Made by a program: the position numbers and the translations under genes. A stretch of 19,086 nucleotides of DNA from JBBTIS01 sp038059855. Its GTDB lineage: Bacteria; Elusimicrobiota; Elusimicrobia; JACQPE01. Position 1 is the stretch's first letter; each line of letters begins with the position of its first letter. Shown one piece after another: positions 13,617 to 19,086 of this stretch. The DNA is taken from NCBI GenBank assembly GCA_964357255.1, contig CAYHKQ010000052.1, positions 1 to 19,086 on the forward strand. The letters are read 5' to 3'. The notes below the pieces were generated by a model. The model ran no database searches. It saw only the letters and a program-made list of their open reading frames with translations, and was not told where the DNA came from.

Positions 13617-14306
13617 CTATTTGAGGTATTCTTCCAGCAGTTTTTTCGGGTGCCCGATATCGGTTACGATCAATTCCCCAATGTACTGTTGGGCATAAGG
13701 CTTTAACAGCCCTGTTTTAGCGGCGCCCAGGGTGACGGTCCAGTTGGCCTGAATGTAGACTCCGCTGTGATACCCCGTGTCGGCGTCAATCCCCGAAGGA
13801 ATGTCCAAAGCTAAAATAGGCTTTTTGGCTTTCATAATTTTTTGAATGATTTTGTGCGCCGGGCCCATGGGCTTGCCTTTGGACCCCGTGCCGAGCAACG
13901 CGTCCACGATTAGGGCGGTCTGGACCAGGCTTTCGCTCATTATCTCGGGATTATTGACAAATTTTGGGATAATGCCGTTTTTTTTGGCCTCCTTTACCTG
14001 CGCTTCATATTCCGGTTTCATGGGTTTGTTCTCAGGCAGGGGGACGCAATAAACCTCGACAGGGACGCCAGATTTTTTCAGATTAATCGCGGCGGCCAGG
14101 CCGTCGCCGCCGTTGTTGCCCCGTCCACAGCAGACGACGACGAGGGCTTCGCCCAGAGGCCGGCTTAATTTTTCGCAGAGTATTTTAATGACGGCGTTGG
14201 CTATCGCGCGGCCCGCGTTTTCCATCAACTGAAGGCTCGTGACGCCGAACTCGGTTTCGGAGCGCCGGTCTAGCGCGCGCATTTGTTCACTGGTTAAGGC
14301 TTTCAT
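13617..14306 (-). CDS. nnrE: NAD(P)H-hydrate epimerase (YjeF N-terminal domain)
   Basis: The product has 229 residues. It epimerises damaged NADHX/NADPHX so that the dehydratase NnrD can restore NAD(P)H. The family motifs are present: MENAGRAIA (29-37), GRGNNGGDG (61-69), DALLGTGSKG and LALDIPSGIDADTG. The partner NnrD domain, often fused behind it, is absent, but the length is normal for a stand-alone NnrE. The ATG overlaps the stop of the upstream small membrane protein by 1 nt (TAATG), so translation is probably coupled. The stop codon sits at the broken end of the repeat at 13528-13615, so the last few codons may have been altered by that element. Confidence 0.9.
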   Translation of the reverse strand: MKALTSEQMRALDRRSETEFGVTSLQLMENAGRAIANAVIKILCEKLSRPLGEALVVVCCGRGNNGGDGLAAAINLKKSGVPVEVYCVPLPENKPMKPEYEAQVKEAKKNGIIPKFVNNPEIMSESLVQTALIVDALLGTGSKGKPMGPAHKIIQKIMKAKKPILALDIPSGIDADTGYHSGVYIQANWTVTLGAAKTGLLKPYAQQYIGELIVTDIGHPKKLLEEYLK

Positions 14307-14674
14307 TATTCCCGCTTCCCGCTCTTGGCCGTAACAAACGCGTCAACGATTGAATAGCACCAAAGGGTGAGAAATGTCCATTTGAACGCGTCGAGCGCTT
14401 TTTTGTTGTCGTTTAGGATTTTTTTGGCCAGAGTCATTTCAATCCCTGGCTGGGACAAGGTCTCAACATTCGCCGTAGCAATCGTCGAGACCGTTTGTTT
14501 GGCGGCACGGATGAAAACAACGGCGACTGCAAGGATCAGGACCAGGGCTACACTAGAAAGGATCGCCCCTTTTTTCCATTGTTTATTGTAAAATTGGCCG
14601 ACTCCGGGTCCGAGAAAAGCCGATAGCAGGGTTGCGATGATGGCTTTTGAATTGGGGCTTGCGTCTTGCGTCAA
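14306..14674 (-). CDS. Small TM2-like integral membrane protein
   Basis: The product has 122 residues. Two TTG codons could start it (14680 and 14674). AGGAA (14681-14685) is spaced correctly, about 7 nt, only for the one at 14674. A first hydrophobic segment (about 11-26) ends in LGPGVGQFYNKQWKKG, a short polar turn typical of TM2-type and related two-pass proteins. A second segment follows (about 35-55), then a polar stretch and a third hydrophobic segment (about 98-115) near the C-terminus. No catalytic residues are evident. It lies between the transaldolase (9-nt gap) and nnrE (1-nt overlap). Function unknown. Confidence 0.65.
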   Translation of the reverse strand: MTQDASPNSKAIIATLLSAFLGPGVGQFYNKQWKKGAILSSVALVLILAVAVVFIRAAKQTVSTIATANVETLSQPGIEMTLAKKILNDNKKALDAFKWTFLTLWCYSIVDAFVTAKSGKRE

Positions 14675-14683
14675 TGGCAATTC

Positions 14684-15361
14684 CTATTTTTTCAAGGCCC
14701 CTGCGCCGTCGGTTTGAGGGACTTTTTTCCAGTCTTCTAAAAAAGCGGCCAGGCCCTTGTCCGTCAGGGGGTGCTTAAAAAGTTGCCGGAGCACTGAAAA
14801 AGGAATGGTGGCGACATGCGCGCCTAGCTCCGCGGCGCGAACCACATGCATGGGATTGCGAACGCTCGCCACTAATACCTCGGTCGTAAAATCATAGTTG
14901 CGGTAAATCTCCAGAATGGCGGCGATCAGGTCCATTCCTTCTTCCCCAACGTCGTCGAGCCGCCCGATGAAAGGGGAAACGTAGGCCGCTCCGGCCTTAG
15001 CGGCCAAGAGCGCCTGGTTGGGTGAAAAAACGAGGGTGACATTAACCTTGATTTTGTGTTTAACCGTCAGGACTTGCGTAGCGGCCATGCCCGCTTCGGT
15101 CATAGGGATTTTAACGACGACATTGGCTCCCCAGCAGGCCAGTCGCCGGCCTTCTTCCACCATGGCGTTCGTCTCGAGCGCCAACACTTCCAGGCTCACT
15201 GGCGCCGGCGCCGCGATTTTTAAAATTTCCTTGGCCATTTCCTCGAAATTTCGTCCGGTTTTCGACACGAGAGTGGGATTGGTGGTGACGCCGTCGAGAA
15301 ATCCCCAGGCTTTAGCCTGCTTGATTTCCTCAATCATCGCGGTATCAAGAAAAAATTTCAT
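14684..15361 (-). CDS. tal: Small transaldolase / fructose-6-phosphate aldolase family enzyme
   Basis: The product has 225 residues from the ATG at 15361, chosen because AAGGAGG (15368-15374) lies 6 nt upstream; an in-frame GTG or TTG further out would place that site inside the gene. The single-domain TIM barrel of the FSA/TalC family is clear: MKFFLDTA, GVTTNPTLV, Schiff-base lysine in VVKIPMTEAG (Lys84), NVTLVFSPNQA, SPFIGRLDD, and the C-terminal HPLTDKGLAAFLEDW. Small members are mostly transaldolases of the non-oxidative pentose phosphate pathway, and a minority are fructose-6-phosphate aldolases; I cannot tell these apart here. It is preceded by about 130 bp with no gene. Confidence 0.9.
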   Translation of the reverse strand: MKFFLDTAMIEEIKQAKAWGFLDGVTTNPTLVSKTGRNFEEMAKEILKIAAPAPVSLEVLALETNAMVEEGRRLACWGANVVVKIPMTEAGMAATQVLTVKHKIKVNVTLVFSPNQALLAAKAGAAYVSPFIGRLDDVGEEGMDLIAAILEIYRNYDFTTEVLVASVRNPMHVVRAAELGAHVATIPFSVLRQLFKHPLTDKGLAAFLEDWKKVPQTDGAGALKK

Positions 15362-15367
15362 TTTGAG

Positions 15368-15374
15368 CCTCCTT
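15368..15374 (-). promoter_or_regulatory. Shine-Dalgarno AAGGAGG fixing the transaldolase start
   Basis: Full-strength AAGGAGG on the minus strand, 6 nt before ATGAAATTT. It excludes the longer reading starting at 15382. Confidence 0.75.
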
Positions 15375-15493
15375 GCGACCACTTACGTCCGACGCGGCCG
15401 CCCGGTGGCGGACACGAGCGGTTTCGTCTCCTTGCAAACGATTTTGCTTATTTTACTCCATCGTATTTTTTTTCTTTCCTTTCCCATCATACG

Positions 15494-16144
15494 TCAAGAC
15501 GAAAGCAAAACGGCCACAATAATGGCGGCAATCATCATAAAAAGGGCGGCAAGGCCGGCGAACACCGCGCCGATTAGAATCAGGCACGGGCTCAAGGTTA
15601 AGGTTAGGATTGAGAGTTCGCCTAAAGTCGCATAGCGTTTTCTCAAAAGCGCGTAGAGCGTGAAGAAGGTGGCGATCGGCAAAGCGCCTGAGACGAGCTG
15701 GCTCAAGCGAATCAGGGAATCCCCCCCAAGCCATTGACTCGCCCGAATGATGGCGATGGCCGCGGGGCCGGCGAAAAAATAAGGCGATTGCGCGCGAAGG
15801 CCCAGGCGCATCATTTCGCCGAAGGCGCCGGGTTCGCCGGGGACAATTTTGAGAATTTTGAGCATGGCGGTGACGCAGAAGGCGAGAAAACCAGCCAGAA
15901 AAAAGGCGTTCAGGGTTTCCCACCCAAAGCGCCCCAGGCCGGCGCTCCAATGAACAGGGGTTTTGCCGTGGTTTGAAAAGGCTCCGGCCAGAACCAGGCG
16001 GTTTAAGCCCAGCAACACGAGCATGACGGCCGATGGCGCCTTCCAGGGCTTGGCCAGACTTTCAATTGTGCGATATAGAATTTTATTCAGATTAATACCC
16101 CGGCCATAGATAGAGAAGTCCCGAGGGCAAGGGTCCGCCAGCAA
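15494..16144 (-). CDS. Multi-pass membrane protein of unknown function, start uncertain
   Basis: At most 216 residues from a TTG at 16144, overlapping the end of sppA by 53 nt. The first 15-20 residues (LADPCPRDFSIYGRG) look unlike a protein start. The plausible protein begins near INLNKILYRTIESLAKPW, where there is an ATT at 16096 but no ATG or GTG before Met41. I see five to six hydrophobic segments at about 40-57, 78-98, 121-138, 146-167 and 176-216. The N-terminal amphipathic helix followed by a membrane bundle recalls Yip1-type proteins, but that is only a resemblance. It is coupled to sppA in the same operon. Confidence 0.6.
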   Translation of the reverse strand: MLADPCPRDFSIYGRGINLNKILYRTIESLAKPWKAPSAVMLVLLGLNRLVLAGAFSNHGKTPVHWSAGLGRFGWETLNAFFLAGFLAFCVTAMLKILKIVPGEPGAFGEMMRLGLRAQSPYFFAGPAAIAIIRASQWLGGDSLIRLSQLVSGALPIATFFTLYALLRKRYATLGELSILTLTLSPCLILIGAVFAGLAALFMMIAAIIVAVLLSS

Positions 16145-17150
16145 GGCCCAAGTGTTTGAAAAGATTTGTTTGGCTGTCCATTTGAAGCAGTTCGTTCAGG
16201 AAATCATCCCGCAGGTCCCAGTCCCAGACGATTTTGGGTTCGCCCTTGATCTTGCCGAGATCCCTGGCCAGATTAATGGCGCCGCGCATTCCAGAGTCTT
16301 CGTCAATCAGGCGTAATTTTTTGGCTTGCGAGCCGAGCCAGATGCGTCCGTCCGCCAATTTGCGCACCTCCAGCGGCGACATCCTGCGGCCTTGGGCTAC
16401 GGCCTGGACGAATTGTTCGTAGGCGCCGTCAATGAGGCTTTGCAGAATTTGCCGTTCCTCGGCCGTCATGGGCCTGTTGAAACTGCCGATGTCTTTATAG
16501 GGGCCGGATTTAATTGTGTTAAAACTGATGCCCCATCGTTTCATGAGTTCGTTGAATTGTCCGGTTTGAAAAATGACGCCGATGGATCCGGTCAAGGTTC
16601 CCGGCTCGGCTACAATGCGGTCGCAGGCCGATGCCACATAGTAGCCGCCGCTGGCCGCGACATCGCCCATTAAAGCGATGATGGGTTTATTGTGGGTCCG
16701 TCGGATTTGTCCGATTGCGTCGTAAATTTCTTGCGAACTCGCCACGGTGCCACCGGGAGAGTTGATGCGCAGGATGAGGGCCTTGATGTTTTTCTTTTTA
16801 GCCAGACGATCGAGATTTTTTTTAATCCGGTCCACCATGGTTTCTCCCAGGAATCCGCCGCGCCGTTCCATGGCGATGAGGCCGTCGAGGCGCACGATGG
16901 CGATCGCATCCGAGGCCGCTTCAAAGAAAGCGAGCGGCGATGATTTTTTGGATTTATCCGGAGCGGATGCGTCCCCCCTCTGCGCTTTGGGGGTGAAAAA
17001 AGCCAGGCCCAGGGCGGCTAAAAGGCAGGCCGAGTAAAGCGTTCCCAAAATAACTCCCCAGGGTTTTTTGGCCTGCACGCTTCCGTCGTGTTCAGGGAGT
17101 TCGTTGGGAGGGGGTTGTTCCGGTTGAAGGTTCTGCGTTTTCTGATCCAT
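16092..17150 (-). CDS. sppA: Signal peptide peptidase SppA, short form
   Basis: An inner-membrane serine protease that degrades cleaved signal peptides. From the ATG at 17150 it has 352 residues; an ATG at 17195 would add 15 and neither has a clear binding site. A proline-rich cytoplasmic N-terminus precedes one membrane helix (about 31-52, VILGTLYSACLLAALGLAFF). The protease domain (about 80-330) carries INSPGGT, the nucleophile in GDVAASGGYYVA (Ser167) and the general base in SGPYKDIGS (Lys219), the Ser/Lys dyad of this family. The length matches the single-domain Bacillus-type enzyme, not the 67-kDa duplicated form. Its start lies within the 3' end of the upstream exported-protein gene, and it is followed by the overlapping membrane-protein gene. 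Confidence 0.9.
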   Translation of the reverse strand: MDQKTQNLQPEQPPPNELPEHDGSVQAKKPWGVILGTLYSACLLAALGLAFFTPKAQRGDASAPDKSKKSSPLAFFEAASDAIAIVRLDGLIAMERRGGFLGETMVDRIKKNLDRLAKKKNIKALILRINSPGGTVASSQEIYDAIGQIRRTHNKPIIALMGDVAASGGYYVASACDRIVAEPGTLTGSIGVIFQTGQFNELMKRWGISFNTIKSGPYKDIGSFNRPMTAEERQILQSLIDGAYEQFVQAVAQGRRMSPLEVRKLADGRIWLGSQAKKLRLIDEDSGMRGAINLARDLGKIKGEPKIVWDWDLRDDFLNELLQMDSQTNLFKHLGLAGGPLPSGLLYLWPGY

Positions 17151-17685
17151 GGGAAGTATTGTCCAAATTTGCGGGAATCTTTTCCAGTAGAGCATTTTTA
17201 AGGACCAGGGCTTTGGAGCGGATGTCTTCGTAGGACAGATGGAATTGAGAAGCTATTTCTCTTAAACGCGCGCCGCGCGCGCGTTTTTTGGCCAATTCCT
17301 TGAGCGGCTCTTTTGAGTTTTCACTGATGAGCAAAAGAGTGATCAATTCGGTTCGGCCGAAGCCGCGGCGCGCGTACATGCCGAGGTCCATTGCAGGGTC
17401 TTGCGTTGAAATTCCAATTCGGTCGAAGTAATCGCTGGTTTTTGTGGCCAGGAGCTCGTTGGTCAAGGCCGTGGCGAATGGGTCCGGCTTGGCTTTGACC
17501 GGGGCGCTGGTTTCGCGCATCCGGTAATAATCCCCCGGCGCGGCCCCTACCCCGAATTCGAATTGAGCCGCCAGGGGTAAGGTCAAAGAGGCCACAAACG
17601 CCAAAGAGGCGAAGGAATAAAAATTTTCCTCATGGCCCTTTTGGCCTTTGTGGCTTCTTTGGCTTCTTTGGCCTTGTTTTTTCAC
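17092..17685 (-). CDS. Exported protein of unknown function with a repeat-rich N-terminus
   Basis: The product has 197 residues and I do not recognise a family. The start is a GTG that overlaps the pcm stop (GTGA, 4 nt). Residues 1-20 are very basic and Gln/Ser/Gly-rich (KKQGQRSQRSHKGQKG), encoded by imperfect 9-bp tandem repeats. A hydrophobic stretch (NFYSFASLAFVASLTLPLAA) ending in AAQ follows, so this is probably a signal peptide with an unusually long n-region. The mature part has a helix-rich middle with LKELAKKRARGARLREIASQFHLSYEDI, which has a helix-turn-helix feel but no clear DNA-binding signature. The tail is Ser/Thr/Pro-rich. The 3' end overlaps the sppA start. Confidence 0.65.
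   Translation of the reverse strand: MKKQGQRSQRSHKGQKGHEENFYSFASLAFVASLTLPLAAQFEFGVGAAPGDYYRMRETSAPVKAKPDPFATALTNELLATKTSDYFDRIGISTQDPAMDLGMYARRGFGRTELITLLLISENSKEPLKELAKKRARGARLREIASQFHLSYEDIRSKALVLKNALLEKIPANLDNTSHGSENAEPSTGTTPSQRTP
17582..17675. repeat. Imperfect inverted and 9-bp tandem repeats at the start of the exported-protein gene
   Basis: TGGCTTCTT occurs twice in tandem (17651-17668) and forms part of a CAAAG/GGCC-rich segment (17641-17675). That segment is imperfectly complementary to 17582-17614, so the two could pair in the mRNA around the first 35 codons. Confidence 0.5.
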
Positions 17686-18371
17686 CCTGTTTCAATTTGC
17701 CCGCGCATTGGCACGAAGGCGACGCTGATGAGCGGCTGTTGGACGATTTTTGGGGGATTCGGCGGATCCTGGACTTTATCGTAAAGAATAAATTGTTGCT
17801 TGGCGCGGGTGCCGATGGGAGCGAGCAGTCTGCCGGGGCAGTTGAGTTGGGCCATCAGGGCCTTGGGCACGTAATGCGCGGCCGCGGCGATGATGATGCG
17901 GTCATAAGGCGCCGATTCCATTAAGCCTTCAAAGCCGTCGCCTTGGCGCACTGTGACGTTTTTGATGTCCAGGCGGGCCAAGTTTTCTTGGGCAAATTGG
18001 GCGAGTTCCGCAAGGTATTCCACGGTGATGATTTCTTTGGCCAGACGGGAAAGCACCGCGGCTTGATAACCTGAGCCGGAGCCGATTTCCAAGATGATTT
18101 CTTGGCCGGTGAGTTCCAACTGTTCGGCGGCGTAGGCTACGATATAGGGCTGGGAAATCGTCTGATCAAAGCCGATGGGAAGGGCCCTGTCCGCGTAAAC
18201 AAGGGCGGGGGCGATGCCTGGGGGCAGGAAGTTTTGGCGCGGAACCTGACGCATGGCTTCGAGCACGTGTGGATTTTTAACGCCGCGGTCCACGATTTGT
18301 TTGGCCACGGCGGCCAAGCGAATGCGCAACCATTCTTGTTCCGAGATTGGCCCACGGCGCATGACCGGCAT
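17682..18371 (-). CDS. pcm: Protein-L-isoaspartate O-methyltransferase
   Basis: The product has 229 residues. It methylates L-isoaspartyl residues in aged proteins with S-adenosylmethionine, allowing repair. Diagnostic features are VPRQNFLPP, the active-site block GFDQTISQPYIVAY (TISQP at 71-75), SAM motif I EIGSGSGYQAAVLS (95-108), and ITVEYLAEL. The length is normal. The ATG directly follows the dtd stop (TAAATG), and an alternative ATG lies three codons in. The stop overlaps the next gene by 4 nt. The string dtd-pcm-exported protein-sppA is therefore one transcriptional unit with a protein-quality flavour. Confidence 0.92.
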   Translation of the reverse strand: MPVMRRGPISEQEWLRIRLAAVAKQIVDRGVKNPHVLEAMRQVPRQNFLPPGIAPALVYADRALPIGFDQTISQPYIVAYAAEQLELTGQEIILEIGSGSGYQAAVLSRLAKEIITVEYLAELAQFAQENLARLDIKNVTVRQGDGFEGLMESAPYDRIIIAAAAHYVPKALMAQLNCPGRLLAPIGTRAKQQFILYDKVQDPPNPPKIVQQPLISVAFVPMRGQIETG

Positions 18372-18993
18372 TTAAGTCTCTGCCATTAAGGTCACCGGCC
18401 CGTCATTGGTCAGGGTGACGTCCATGTGGGCTTGGAATTGGCCTTTTTCAACGCGGGTGATTCCGCTGGCTTTGAGTTCGCCGATGAAGAGTTCGTACAG
18501 AGGCGGCGCCCCCCCCGGCGGCGCGGGCGCGGGAAAAAAACGGCGGCAGCAGTTTGGCCGGGGGGCCGAAAAACTAAAATTTGTAGCCAACCACCCCNNN
18601 NNNNNNNGTTGTTAGGGTCTTTAGCCCCGGGGTGGGGCTGCGGGTTGTTGTGTTGGCTCATTACGATCCTCCCCCCGGCGCCGGCCCGGCGGGGGCCGCC
18701 CCCGCCTCTGTAAAGTCCGGGCGCCTTCCTTTGGCCGTGTCGCCGTAAAGCGTAAATTGGCTCACCACCAGGCACTCGCCCTTAACGTCCAGAAGGGAAC
18801 GGTCGAATTTCCCTTCCTCATTCGAGAAAATTCTCAAATGCGCCACCTTTTGCGCCAATTTTTTAGCCGTCTCATCCGTGTCCGTCTTGCCGACGCCCAG
18901 GAAGATCACAAACCCCGCCCCAATGGAGCGCGGCGCCTCTGCGCCATTGACGAGGACCGACGCTTCCTTCACTCTTTGGATCAAGGCTTTCAC
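18372..18993 (-). CDS. dtd: D-aminoacyl-tRNA deacylase, interrupted by an assembly gap
   Basis: DTD hydrolyses D-amino acids from tRNA. The N-terminal part (18993 to about 18690) reads MKALIQRVKEASVLVNG, GAGFVIFLGVGKTD, LRIFSNEEGKFD and the signature SQFTLYGDTAKGRRPDF. The C-terminal part (about 18510 to 18372) reads PPLYELFIGELKASGITRVEKGQ, then NDGPVTLMAET, including the second signature. The halves should be joined by only a few residues; instead about 180 bases intervene, GC-rich and including 10 Ns, and the N-terminal frame ends at a stop at 18661. The simplest reading is an intact gene with a faulty contig join; a real insertion is possible. The start is GTG with no strong binding site. 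Confidence 0.8.
18515..18690. other. Scaffold gap (10 Ns at 18598-18607) with unreliable flanks
   Basis: The flanks are homopolymer- and GC-rich (runs of C, G and A) and break dtd. On the minus strand just before the gap, GGAGG is followed by ATGAGCCAACACAAC, an apparent gene start encoding MSQHNNPQPHPGAKDPNN; across the Ns the frame continues GGWLQILVF. This does not belong in dtd, so the join may be chimeric. Confidence 0.85.
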
Positions 18994-19002
18994 GAATACA
19001 GT

Positions 19003-19062
19003 TTAACCAATTTGCGCGGCATAATACTTTAGCGGATTGAAGTAGTCAAAATAGCCGCTCAT
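19003..19062 (-). CDS. Possible 19-residue ORF at the window edge
   Basis: ATG at 19062 to TAA at 19003 encodes MSGYFDYFNPLKYYAAQIG, directly upstream of dtd. The frame is closed by a TGA at 19081-19083 and no Shine-Dalgarno sequence is visible. A 12-bp direct repeat, AGCCGCTCATGG (19053-19064 and 19075-19086), covers its start and the window end. It may be the tail of a gene garbled by that repeat, or nothing. Confidence 0.2.
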   Translation of the reverse strand: MSGYFDYFNPLKYYAAQIG

Positions 19063-19086
19063 GGGTGCAGTATAAGCCGCTCATGG

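Noticed and set aside
15375..15493. Possible leader peptide before the transaldolase (GTG after AAGGAGA, about 10 codons)
   Set aside because: Spacing is long, the peptide is featureless, and no attenuator structure follows.

Overview
The window is dense bacterial DNA with moderately high GC. It has no rRNA, tRNA, CRISPR array or recognisable transposase gene. A PorV/PorQ-like barrel carrying a CsgG-like domain, a giant NHL-repeat surface protein ending in a NYPNPF sorting-type domain, and ordinary housekeeping genes would fit an Elusimicrobiota-like or related diderm. That placement is inference from gene style only. A run of 10 Ns (18598-18607) inside a GC-rich patch shows that this is a scaffolded, probably metagenomic, assembly.

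Region 1 (52-10051, minus strand) reads as one operon of four exported proteins. First is a 2155-residue protein with 30 NHL units, which I resolve into five six-bladed beta-propellers, followed by FN3-like domains, a ZU5-like domain and a FlgD/T9SS-type C-terminal domain. It overlaps by 4 nt (ATGA) a PorV-like outer-membrane barrel fused to a CsgG/LpoB-like domain. A short stand-alone CsgG/LpoB-like protein follows, then a thioredoxin (WCKPC) fused to a UshA-like metallophosphatase fold that lacks canonical metal ligands. Together they look like an envelope or surface-display unit. Two propellers share a perfect 651-bp repeat.

Region 2 (about 10102-11885) is an accessory island: a three-gene hipB-hipS-hipT toxin-antitoxin operon with its own promoter and an overlapping palindromic operator. 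It is bracketed by two copies of a 33-bp direct repeat. The left copy is interrupted by a 116-bp MITE-like palindrome with 8-bp target duplications, and the right copy is the matching uninterrupted site. The island sits between the divergent NHL operon and serA.

Region 3 (11940-13517, plus strand) is a long-form serA. A truncated relative of the MITE-like element (13528-13615) lies at its convergent junction with nnrE.

Region 4 (13617-18993, minus strand) is a tightly packed set: dtd (broken by the assembly gap), pcm, an exported protein of unknown function, sppA, a multi-pass membrane protein, a small transaldolase, a small TM2-like membrane protein and nnrE. Several junctions overlap or nearly touch. 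The theme is repair and quality control: D-aminoacyl-tRNA hydrolysis, isoaspartate repair, signal-peptide digestion and NADHX repair. There is no gene-free stretch longer than about 220 bp; the two longest gaps (10052-10269 and 11732-11939) hold the repeats, promoter and operator listed below.
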